This document shows, piece after piece, positions 54,647 through 61,974 of a stretch of DNA of 64,000 nucleotides. A program made the position numbers and the translations under genes. Below the pieces are notes generated by a model. That model did not search any database. It was not told the origin of the DNA and was given only the letters and a program-made list of their open reading frames with translations. The stretch lies in NCBI GenBank assembly GCA_016218915.1, contig JACRCQ010000077.1, forward strand, positions 1 through 64,000, given 5' to 3'. This stretch comes from Deltaproteobacteria bacterium. GTDB taxonomy: Bacteria; Myxococcota_A; Polyangia; Polyangiales; Polyangiaceae. The first letter of the stretch is position 1, and the number at the start of each line of letters is the position of its first letter.

Positions 54647-56002
54647 ATGCGTACCGGTCCTCCAGAATTGCCCGGGGGAGCTCTTGCGGAGTCGCCGATC
54701 GACCGGGCCCTTGCGCTGTCGCTGAGCGGAGAGCGCGATGCTGCTCTTCGATGGGCTGCGGCTGTCGTCCAGCAGGATCCGCAGATCCCTTCGGGGCTGC
54801 TTCTGTGCGGACGGCTGCTCGCAGATGCCACCCGGCTCGAGGCTGCTCGCGAAGCACTGGAGCTGTGCCTCCAGGCGTCGATCGAAACCGGCAACCTGCC
54901 GCTGGCCGTGGCTGCCTGCAGCGATCTTCGCCATTCCGGGGGCGACCCTGCGCCGATGTACCTGTCGATCGCCGAGGCCTTCTGCTGCGGCTCGTCCAAG
55001 ACCTCGGAAGGCGTCCAGACTCCTCCCCAGCTTCCAGGCGTCGATTCCGTTCACCCCCTGCCGTCCGTGCTGACCGGCATGGCCTTGCTCAGCCGAACCT
55101 CGGAGATCGTGCGACAGGCGCGAAAGACTCGCAAAGAGCAGCTGAGCACGCGCCAGGCCGCTCCTGCGGTTGCACCGCTGCCGCTGTTCTCCGAGATGTC
55201 GAAGGACAGCCTGCTCGCCCTCGTCCAGATCTTCGAGGTGACTACGGTTCCCAAGGGAGCGGTGATCATCGAAGAAGGCGCTGAAGGGGCTGAGGCGTAC
55301 ATCCTCGCGCGCGGAGAGCTCGAGGCTCGCAAGAACGTCAAGGATGGCGAGCCGATCGTGCTGTCGCGTCTCACCTCCGGCTCCCTGTTCGGCGAGATGG
55401 CCCTGCTCTCGCGCGCCACGCGCGCAGCCAGCGTGGTCGCGTGCAGGCCGAGCATCGTGCTCGTCGCTCGCAAGGATGCGCTCGACATCGTGGCAGAGCG
55501 GTACCCAGAGGTCGGCAAGATCCTCGCTGAATATTGCCGTAGGCGCATGATCCAGAACCTCGTGCGCACCAGCGCCATCCTGCGCGCCGTCGCCGCCGAG
55601 GAGCGCCCTGAGCTGATCGAGAGCTTCGTCACCCGCACCTTCGAGCCCGGCGAAGTGCTGATCTCGCAGAATGACACCGCGAGCGGCTTGTACCTCATCG
55701 CCTCGGGCGACGTGCAGGTCGTGCGCCAGGAAGGCTCTGAGCAGCTCGTCATCAGCACCCTCGGCCCAGGCGACATCGTCGGAGAAGTCTCCCTGGTCCT
55801 GCGCAAGCCTTCGACCGCTTCGGTGATCGCTCACCACCCCACGCTCGCCCTTCACCTGCCGCGTGAGGACTTCCTCGAGATCATCCGCGAACACCCCGCT
55901 GTGCTGACCGAGCTCTACGAGCTCGCGGTCAAGCGCGACGAGGAGACATCCAGCATCGTCGCGCAAGAAGCGGTCGATGTGGACGACGCCCTACTGATCT
56001 GA
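54647..56002 (+). CDS. tandem cyclic-nucleotide-binding-domain protein
   Basis: 451 residues, with GAGG upstream. Residues 15-150 are helical and TPR-like. Two CAP_ED-type beta-barrels follow: about 190-290 (FEVTTVPKGAVIIEEGAEG ... GSLFGEMALLSRATRAASV) and 320-430 (FEPGEVLISQNDTASGLYLIASGDV ... GDIVGEVSLVLRKPSTASV). Each has the phosphate-binding-cassette-like GE(M/V) A/S-L motif with an Arg nearby, though the canonical R-T/S-A order is imperfect, so cyclic nucleotide binding is plausible but unproven. There is no DNA-binding domain or effector. The end overlaps the convergent cinA 3' end by 12 bases. Confidence 0.85.
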   Translation: MRTGPPELPGGALAESPIDRALALSLSGERDAALRWAAAVVQQDPQIPSGLLLCGRLLADATRLEAAREALELCLQASIETGNLPLAVAACSDLRHSGGDPAPMYLSIAEAFCCGSSKTSEGVQTPPQLPGVDSVHPLPSVLTGMALLSRTSEIVRQARKTRKEQLSTRQAAPAVAPLPLFSEMSKDSLLALVQIFEVTTVPKGAVIIEEGAEGAEAYILARGELEARKNVKDGEPIVLSRLTSGSLFGEMALLSRATRAASVVACRPSIVLVARKDALDIVAERYPEVGKILAEYCRRRMIQNLVRTSAILRAVAAEERPELIESFVTRTFEPGEVLISQNDTASGLYLIASGDVQVVRQEGSEQLVISTLGPGDIVGEVSLVLRKPSTASVIAHHPTLALHLPREDFLEIIREHPAVLTELYELAVKRDEETSSIVAQEAVDVDDALLI

Positions 56003-57229
56003 GCCGAGGGCGATCCTCCGGAGCAGGTCGAGCGAAGCAAACGCTGCCATGCGCTGGATGCGTCCGCGGTCTCCCACGAACACGCGGTCGCGCGCCTGCA
56101 CACCGCCGGGGTGCGCGACTGCCCAGTGCACGAGCCCGACTGGCTTTTCCGCCGTGCCCCCTGTGGGGCCGGCAATGCCCGTGATCGCGATGCTGTGGGT
56201 GGCTGAGGTGGCACGAAGCGCGCCCTGGGCCATCGCGATTGCGACCTCCCGGCTCACAGCTCCCTGGGTCTGCAGAGTCTCGGCCGGAACGCCGAGCAGC
56301 GCGGTCTTGATCTCGTTGGAATAGGTCACCATCGCGCCGAGCAGATAGTCGCTCGCAGGCTCGCTCGTGAGCATGTGTGCGACCAGCCCGCCCGTGCACG
56401 ACTCGGCAAGGGCCAGCGTGCCCCCTGTTGCCCGAAGCGCTGCAGCCACTGCACCGACCAGCGTCTGCGTGCCCTCGGAATGCACGATGGCGCCGAGCCT
56501 CTCGCGCACGACGATCGCTGCAGCCTCGGACCTGGACTTGGCATCTGCCAGATCCACGCCCCGAGCCAGGATCTTGATCTCGATCTCGGGAAAGCTCGCC
56601 CGGTAGCCGATGATCACCCCTGGGTGCGCCTGCTCCACGCCGTCGAGCATCTGCCCGACCGTCGACTCGGGCTGGCCAAAGGTTCGAAGCCGGAGCTGGT
56701 AGGTGCAGCGCGGCGCCATCTCGCGCAGGACCTGGTCGACGTGATCCTGCCAGATGCGCTTGAGCTCCATGGGGACGCCCGGAAAGAAGAACGCGATCGA
56801 CTTTCCGATGCGCAGCCCGAAGCCCGGCGCTGTGCCGACCGCGTTGGTCAGGATCGTCGAGCCACTGGGAAAGTCCGCCTGCTTGAGATTGCTCGCGACC
56901 AGCGCACGGCCCAGCCTGCGGAATCGATCCTGGATCGCCGCCACCGTCGGCGGGTCACGCACCAGCGGCAGCCCTGCGGCAAGCCCCACCGCCTCGGTCG
57001 TGAGATCGTCGGTCGTGGGGCCGAGCCCACCCGTGCAGGCGATCACCTCGTGATCCCGCGACAATCGAAGCAGCGTATCGATGATCCGCGGGCGGTCATC
57101 GTCGATCGACGCGACTTCCGTGACCTCGAAGCCGATGGACGTCAGCGTGTCGCACAGCCAGGTCGCGTTCGTGTTGACGATCTCGCCGCGGGTGATCTCG
57201 GTGCCGATGCAAAGGACAGCTGCGCTCAT
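55991..57229 (-). CDS. cinA: CinA-family protein (competence/damage-inducible; NMN deamidase and pyrophosphatase type)
   Basis: 412 residues. The N-terminal MoCF/COG1058 domain has GTEITRGEIVNTN (9-21) and TGGLGPTTDDLTTEA (about 64-78). The C-terminal CinA domain has LALAESCTGGLVAHMLTSEPA, TYSNEIKTALLGVP, and GIAGPTGGTAEKPVGLVHWAVA. The pair is associated with NMN recycling in the pyridine-nucleotide cycle, which fits the nearby nadA. Its ATG overlaps the stop of the SUMF1-like gene by four bases. Confidence 0.94.
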   Translation of the reverse strand: MSAAVLCIGTEITRGEIVNTNATWLCDTLTSIGFEVTEVASIDDDRPRIIDTLLRLSRDHEVIACTGGLGPTTDDLTTEAVGLAAGLPLVRDPPTVAAIQDRFRRLGRALVASNLKQADFPSGSTILTNAVGTAPGFGLRIGKSIAFFFPGVPMELKRIWQDHVDQVLREMAPRCTYQLRLRTFGQPESTVGQMLDGVEQAHPGVIIGYRASFPEIEIKILARGVDLADAKSRSEAAAIVVRERLGAIVHSEGTQTLVGAVAAALRATGGTLALAESCTGGLVAHMLTSEPASDYLLGAMVTYSNEIKTALLGVPAETLQTQGAVSREVAIAMAQGALRATSATHSIAITGIAGPTGGTAEKPVGLVHWAVAHPGGVQARDRVFVGDRGRIQRMAAFASLDLLRRIALGSDQ

Positions 57230-58122
57230 GGGGCTCCGGAAGGTAGCACTGCAGGCATCCTGGTGCTGTCGAGTGCGTATCGGCAGCGCAAGCCCGTGTC
57301 GTTGCGCATTTCCGCCGGGGATCGGGCGCTCTCGTGCCAGGTCCGAAGCTCGGCAGCGAACGACGATGCCCAGCTGCCACCTCGCGTGGAGGCCGTGCCA
57401 TCGCCTCGCACCACCCATTCCGCAACGTTTCCTGCCATGTCCGCAACGCCGTCCGGCGTCACGTCGCCCGGATGGACTCCGGTCCAGTCCGGACCTGCCT
57501 GCCCTTGAGCGCACGGACCGCTTGCCATCCCCCAGCCGGCGCGTGTGCAGACCGCACCTGTATCGCCCCAAGGATAACGGCGCGCCTGCGGTCCAGCAGC
57601 AGCGAGCAGCCATTCGTCTTCCGTGGGAAGTCCCCCTCCCGCCCATGCGCAGAATCGCTTCGCCTGCTCGAACGTCATGCCGCGCGCAGGTCGTCCTGGC
57701 TCGTCGTCCATGCGCGGCGCGCACGCGCCTGCTGCAGCGCAGCCGTTCCATGCAGCCACAGTGACTTCATAGGCATCGAGCCCGTAGGGCTGTCCGATCT
57801 GGATGACGCGCGGCTGCACCACGCCTTGGGCTTCCCAATCGCCGGGTCCGAGCTTGAGCTGCCCCGCCGCGATTCGCACTCGCCGCGACCGCGCCACGCA
57901 CCCGTCGTTCTGGAGCTCCAGGCCTTCCGGACATGTGAGCGGACGCCCCTCGCAGCGCTCTGCATGCAGCCGTTGCCCTTGGGCGCAGCAGCGTGACTGC
58001 ATTGCGACGAGCCGTGGAGGGCACCGACCCGAGGACGCGCGCCGCGAAGCGAGCAGGGCCACGATCACGACGGCTGCCACACCCAGGGCAATCGACGCGG
58101 ACCATGCGAAGCGCGAGCTCAC
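57226..58122 (-). CDS. membrane-anchored SUMF1/FGE-fold protein
   Basis: 298 residues from a GTG at 58122. An N-terminal anchor helix (SSRFAWSASIALGVAAVVIVALLASR) is followed by a Cys-rich spacer (C-PPRLVAMQSRCCAQGQ...CEGRPLTCPEG) and a formylglycine-generating-enzyme-type (C-type-lectin) fold: AYEVTVAAWNGC, PARGMTFEQAKRFCAWAGGGLPTEDEW and DMAGNVAEWVVRGDG ... GGSWAS. The catalytic Cys pair of true FGEs is not obvious, so binding rather than catalysis is likelier. Myxobacteria encode many such proteins, often beside kinases. Located between nadA and cinA, stop/start overlapping with cinA. Confidence 0.85.
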   Translation of the reverse strand: MSSRFAWSASIALGVAAVVIVALLASRRASSGRCPPRLVAMQSRCCAQGQRLHAERCEGRPLTCPEGLELQNDGCVARSRRVRIAAGQLKLGPGDWEAQGVVQPRVIQIGQPYGLDAYEVTVAAWNGCAAAGACAPRMDDEPGRPARGMTFEQAKRFCAWAGGGLPTEDEWLLAAAGPQARRYPWGDTGAVCTRAGWGMASGPCAQGQAGPDWTGVHPGDVTPDGVADMAGNVAEWVVRGDGTASTRGGSWASSFAAELRTWHESARSPAEMRNDTGLRCRYALDSTRMPAVLPSGAP

Positions 58123-58141
58123 GCGGCGAGTGTAGATCGAC

Positions 58142-59098
58142 TCAAGACAGAGCAAGCATGCGTTCGATCGGCACAAGCGCCCGCGCCCGGACGTCGGCCG
58201 GCACATCGACCTGGGGTTGCAGGTCGCGCAGGCATAGATACAGCTTCTCGACAGTGTTCTTGCGCATGTGCGGGCACTGGTTGCACGAGCACGACTCGTC
58301 GTCCGGAGGCGCCTCGAGATAGGTCTTGTCCGGAGCGACCTTGCGCATCTGATGGATGACCCCTGGCTCGGTCGCCACGATGAACGTCTTGTTCGGGCTG
58401 CTCGCGACGTGCTTGATCAGGGCGGTGGTGGAGCCGATGAACGACGCCATCCGCAGGATCGGCTCTTCGCATTCCGGGTGCGCGATCAGCTCGGCGCCCT
58501 TGTGGCGCTCCTTGATGCCGATGATGCGACGCTCGCTGAAGGTCTCGTGCACGATGCACGAGCCGGCCCACAGGACCAGCTCGCGACCGGTTGCCTTCAT
58601 CACGTGCCGCCCGAGGTTCCGATCCGGCGCGAACAAGACCTGCTTGTCCGCAGGGATGGCGCGAACGATCTTCTCGGCATTCGACGACGTGCAGATGTAG
58701 TCGCTCTCGGCTTTGACCGCTGCCGAGCAGTTGATGTAGGTGACCGCGACCGCTCCCGGGTACTTGGCGCGCCAGGCGCGGAACGCATCGACCGGGCACC
58801 CCTCGTCGAGCGAGCATCCTGCCGTGAGATCCGGTACCACCACGGTGCGCGTGGGATTGAGGATCTTCGCGGTCTCAGCCATGAAGTGGACGCCAGCGAA
58901 CACGATGACGTCAGCAGGGGTCTTCTGCGCGGCCTGCGCGAGCTGCAGCGAGTCGCCGAGAAAGTCGGCAAGATCCTGGATCTCGCTCATCTGGTAGTAG
59001 TGCGCGAGCAAGACCGCGTTGCGTTCCTTCTTGAGACGAAGGATCTCGGCTTCGAGGTCGAGGCTCGGGTCGATGGGGGCAGCGTGGTTCTCTGTCAT
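58142..59098 (-). CDS. nadA: quinolinate synthase A
   Basis: 318 residues from the ATG at 59098. Signatures: AHYYQMSEIQDLADFLGDSL, FAGVHFMAETAKILNP, DLTAGCSLDEGCP, AYINCS-type VTYINCSAAVKAESD, APDRNLG, the second Cys in WAGSCIVHE and the third [4Fe-4S] ligand in SCSCNQCPHMRKNTVEKL. It condenses iminoaspartate and DHAP to quinolinate for NAD. It starts the leftward run nadA - SUMF1-like - cinA (19-base gap, then overlap). Divergent from a small unknown gene. Confidence 0.96.
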   Translation of the reverse strand: MTENHAAPIDPSLDLEAEILRLKKERNAVLLAHYYQMSEIQDLADFLGDSLQLAQAAQKTPADVIVFAGVHFMAETAKILNPTRTVVVPDLTAGCSLDEGCPVDAFRAWRAKYPGAVAVTYINCSAAVKAESDYICTSSNAEKIVRAIPADKQVLFAPDRNLGRHVMKATGRELVLWAGSCIVHETFSERRIIGIKERHKGAELIAHPECEEPILRMASFIGSTTALIKHVASSPNKTFIVATEPGVIHQMRKVAPDKTYLEAPPDDESCSCNQCPHMRKNTVEKLYLCLRDLQPQVDVPADVRARALVPIERMLALS

Positions 59099-59236
59099 GA
59101 TCGTGTATCTGGGGTTGGCTCTGGGGTCATAGCAAGAATCGAAACCAAAAACTTGGCCAGTCCGCGGGGTTCCGTCTAGATGCGAAGTTGCCGGCAGTAT
59201 GCCTTCTGGCGACCCTTGAAGTGAAAGAGGTGCCCC

Positions 59237-59509
59237 ATGAACCGCAAACATCTCGCTCAGCACTTGCTGTTTCACCTCGTGCGCGCGCAGCTGGAGGGAC
59301 ACCGTGTCGATTTGCAGGACCTGGTGGATCGGGTGAAGGTGCGACGCGGCGACGTCCGCGCCACCTTGACCCTTTTGCACCAGCAGGGGCTGTACGACGT
59401 ATTGCGCCGTCGGCTGACGCTCGTCGGATTCGCCATCGCGATGAAGGTGGACGAGCAGGCGCTGCCCGAGCTTCGCCCGGTCAACAAGGCGCAGGTGGCC
59501 GCCGCCTGA
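59237..59509 (+). CDS. small winged-helix-like protein
   Basis: 90 residues with AGAGGTG before the ATG. The sequence (LFHLVRAQLEGHRVDLQDLVDRVKVRRGDVRATLTLLHQQGLYD...) has the helix pattern of a small winged helix: two helices, recognition-type helix (RGDVRATLTLLHQQG), then a basic wing (LRRRLTLVGFAI). There is no signal. A DNA-binding regulator is possible; I do not recognise the family. The stop codon directly abuts the repeat that begins at 59508. Confidence 0.65.
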   Translation: MNRKHLAQHLLFHLVRAQLEGHRVDLQDLVDRVKVRRGDVRATLTLLHQQGLYDVLRRRLTLVGFAIAMKVDEQALPELRPVNKAQVAAA

Positions 59510-59682
59510 AGCAGGAACTAGGAACCGGGAACAGGAATGCGAAGGCGAATTGGGAATGGTTCAGCGACGGCGAATTGGGATTGGTTCAGGCGCGGCGCTT
59601 CGCTGTGAAGCAGGAACTAGGAACCGGGAACAGGAACGCGAAGGCGAATTGGGAATGGTTCAGGCGCGGCGCTTCGCTGTGA
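59508..59682 (+). repeat. GGAAC-type repeat, two and a half direct copies
   Basis: A 57-bp unit (GAAGCAGGAACTAGGAACCG ... TTCAG) at 59508-59564 recurs with one mismatch at 59607-59663. Between them are partial copies of its second half. The unit starts with heptamers GGAACTA GGAACCG GGAACAG. The tail GGCGCGGCGCTTCGCTGTGA occurs at 59589-59608 and 59663-59682; the second of these encodes the C terminus (TAKRRA) of the adjacent IVS-type protein. Confidence 0.85.
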
Positions 59683-60019
59683 CGGAAGATGCCGTGAGAA
59701 TCGCCACGAGCTCTCCAGCCTCGTCGATGAGATCCGCGATCGCAGTCGAGGGCTCGAGCAGGCGCGCTCTGACGATCAAGCGCAGCCAATACCGCGCCTC
59801 TCGCACTTCTTTGAGAGCGATCCTCACCTTGTGGACGAAGTCGGCCCGGCTCTCTGCTCCGCGCGCCTCTTCGTAGTTCGCCCCGCCTGCGGGGCCACAG
59901 CGCTCCAGCTGTTTGACAACATTCGCCGCCCCTGGACGATTGCTGAGAGCGGGCAAGAGGTTGACCACCCCCGCCGCGAAATCTAGAAGGCGCTCGGCGA
60001 TATCGTCACCCTTGCGCAT
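59660..60019 (-). CDS. four-helix-bundle protein of the 23S rRNA intervening-sequence (IVS) / Avd-like family
   Basis: 119 residues from the ATG at 60019 (an upstream extension of 56 codons is possible but unlike the family). It matches the IVS-type signature: MRKGDDIAERLLDFAAGVV, then CGPAGGANYEEARGAESRADFVHKVRIALKEVREARYWL, and LLEPSTAIADLIDEAGELVAI. These proteins form pentameric four-helix bundles and occur within 23S rRNA intervening sequences or beside retroelements, of which none is seen here. The last six codons are supplied by the flanking repeat. The gene is bracketed by inverted GGAAC-type repeats (59508-59682 and 60214-60265). Confidence 0.88.
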   Translation of the reverse strand: MRKGDDIAERLLDFAAGVVNLLPALSNRPGAANVVKQLERCGPAGGANYEEARGAESRADFVHKVRIALKEVREARYWLRLIVRARLLEPSTAIADLIDEAGELVAILTASSVTAKRRA

Positions 60020-60213
60020 CGAGACCTTTCCGCAATCCGAATTCGCATGCCGGCGTGCCGCACTGGCCTGTCCGCCCACCGTGCCCGCCCGGCTGCATTC
60101 GCCGCTCTCTGATCCAGACACATTGGGCGGGTTTGCGTTGGTGAGGCTCATCCGAAGTTCTTCACTCATGTCCCCCAATCGGCACACAACACCAAATGGT
60201 TGCTAGAAAAGAG

Positions 60214-60265
60214 CACCCATTTCTCATTCCGCGTTCGCATTCCGTGTTCTCGGCTCCTAGTTCCA
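60214..60265 (-). repeat. GGAAC-type repeat, inverted relative to the 59508 copies
   Basis: On the reverse strand it begins CTGGAACTAGGAGCCGAGAA and continues with GGAATGCGAACGCGGAATG, aligning over about 45 bp with the start of the 59508 unit. The first bases provide the stop codon (TAG) of the Cys-repeat lipoprotein gene. Confidence 0.8.
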
Positions 60266-61915
60266 GCTCTCGAACGTGCTCCACCCGTCGTTGAATGCAG
60301 CGCCGGCGACATCGCATTGGCACCACGTATAGGCGCCGGACTGGCTGCATGCCTTGGCCGCTGTGCCGTTGATGTCGTAGGCCCACCGGATCGAGCTCGC
60401 GAGCCGCTGCGCAAGCTCGGTCCGCTCTGCCGGCGTACCCGCACCATTGTTCGACCATGCAAAGCCGATCCTGCCATCTGGATACAAGTGCGAATCGGCC
60501 CATGCGCGCGCCGCATACGTCTGGTGGCTCACCAGATGCTTCATGTTGTCGAGCGACGTGACCGCGGTCTTGCCGTACTTGTCGCCGTTCTTGTACCAGG
60601 CGTTCATCAGGGGGAAGTACGCGCTGTTCAGGAATGTGCGCGCGGTCGCAACCGACGAAGGACCCACGTTGACGAGCTTTCCGAAGTGCTCGACGAAGTC
60701 GTTGATGTGGCTGCTCTTGTCGGCAACGGTTGTGCCTCCCACGCAGGTGAGCGCTGGGACCGTATAGGTCTCCTGACCCCAGTACAGGACGTACTTGTCC
60801 ATGTCCGCCCAGAACCCCGAGTCTTCCATCCAGCTCTTGGCGTTGGGCTTGTACGTTCCGAAGTTGGTGGTGGCTTGCCCCATCTCGATCACGTACACCG
60901 TGCCTGCGCGAGGAGGTGAGCCTGGTGCCCCTGTGTACAAGCCCCGAACTGCGTCGCGCACCTGCTGACGCACAGCAGGATCCGAGCGAACCGAGGAGGG
61001 GAGCTCGTTGATGGCCCAGGTGTCGCCGCGCGGGATGTTGTAGCCCATGGCGTCCATCTTCTGCCGGAACGACACGCCCTTGTCGTACCAGGAGCCGGGC
61101 TGCCCCTCCCATGTCTGCCAGTGGAACTCCGCCATTGCGAAGAATCGACCGGTGCGAGCCCGAATGCTCTGCGGCGCAGCAGGCCCTCGCACCTCGATCT
61201 TGTTGTTCGACGGCGCGGGAAGGAAGATGAAATAGTCGCCGCACGGCGTGGAATCAGCCTCGAATGCGTCGGCAAGGATCTCCCAGCCGTTGGGCGCATA
61301 GGTGAGTATCTTCGCCTTGAGCGGGCAACCTGCCGGGATCGGCGGAAGTGGGTAGTCGGTCAATCCGGCGTCGGCGCACGCGCCGCAGTCATCCGAACAC
61401 GAGGCGCAGTCCTCGCCGTTGTCGCAGGCACCATTGCCGCAGCACGCCCCGCAGTCTCCAGCGCAGCTGCTGCAATCTTCACCGTTGTCGCACGCGCCGT
61501 TTCCACAACATGCGCCGCAATCCGCAGGGCAGCTGTTGCAGTCTTCGCCGTTGTCGCACGTGCCGTTCGGGCATCCTGCGGGTGCTCCTCCTGTCCCCGC
61601 GTCGCCGCCCGTGCCAGCGCCGCCTGTGCCTGCAGCGCCGCCTGTCGAAGCGCCCGCTTGGCCGCTCGCGCCTCCCTGTCCGCTCGCCCCTGCCTTACCT
61701 CCGACGCTCGCATCGGGCGCGACTCCGCCGCTGCCTGCGGAGCCTCCCTTCGCGTCACCCGCCGAGACGTCGGGCAGAGCACCTTCGGCGCCAGCGTCCG
61801 GCGTTCCGAATCCCACGTTGTCGTAGTCGAGTACGTCGGAGCAGCCGATCAGGATCGGCACCAGTCCGACGGCCCAGCCCAGGTTGCGACAGGTCCCCAC
61901 AGGATCATGATACAC
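60257..61915 (-). CDS. lipoprotein with Gly-rich linker, three Cys repeats and a large unknown domain
   Basis: 552 residues from a GTG at 61915 (GGAG just upstream; another GTG five codons in). The lipobox is ILIGC with Cys25. A Gly/Ala/Ser-rich linker (about 38-112) precedes three 22-residue repeats of the form C-G-N-G-x-C-D-N-G-E-D-C-x-S-C-x-x-D-C-G-A-C (about 115-180), common in myxobacterial surface proteins and probably metal- or disulfide-stabilised. The remaining 370 residues (YPLPPIPAGCPLKAK... ) are a globular domain with many Trp/Tyr and His, which I cannot assign to a family; a hydrolase or adhesin are both possible. Both ends of the gene touch GGAAC-type repeats. Confidence 0.8.
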   Translation of the reverse strand: MYHDPVGTCRNLGWAVGLVPILIGCSDVLDYDNVGFGTPDAGAEGALPDVSAGDAKGGSAGSGGVAPDASVGGKAGASGQGGASGQAGASTGGAAGTGGAGTGGDAGTGGAPAGCPNGTCDNGEDCNSCPADCGACCGNGACDNGEDCSSCAGDCGACCGNGACDNGEDCASCSDDCGACADAGLTDYPLPPIPAGCPLKAKILTYAPNGWEILADAFEADSTPCGDYFIFLPAPSNNKIEVRGPAAPQSIRARTGRFFAMAEFHWQTWEGQPGSWYDKGVSFRQKMDAMGYNIPRGDTWAINELPSSVRSDPAVRQQVRDAVRGLYTGAPGSPPRAGTVYVIEMGQATTNFGTYKPNAKSWMEDSGFWADMDKYVLYWGQETYTVPALTCVGGTTVADKSSHINDFVEHFGKLVNVGPSSVATARTFLNSAYFPLMNAWYKNGDKYGKTAVTSLDNMKHLVSHQTYAARAWADSHLYPDGRIGFAWSNNGAGTPAERTELAQRLASSIRWAYDINGTAAKACSQSGAYTWCQCDVAGAAFNDGWSTFESWN

Positions 61916-61928
61916 GGACTCCGCGCGC

Positions 61929-61974
61929 CATTCGCATTCGCATTCGCATTCCTGTTCCCAGTTCCTAGTTTCCT
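61929..61974 (-). repeat. GGAAC-type repeat between comEC and the lipoprotein gene
   Basis: On the reverse strand: GGAAACTAGGAACTGGGAAC, AGGAATGCG, then GAATGC repeated. Its first bases supply the comEC stop codon (TAG at 61967-61965). It fills nearly the whole gap between comEC and the downstream lipoprotein gene. Same family as 59508 and 60214. Confidence 0.8.

Noticed and set aside
60020..60187. 56-codon N-terminal extension of the IVS-type protein
   Set aside because: Family members begin at MxKGDDI; the extension is low-complexity and lacks a ribosome binding site.
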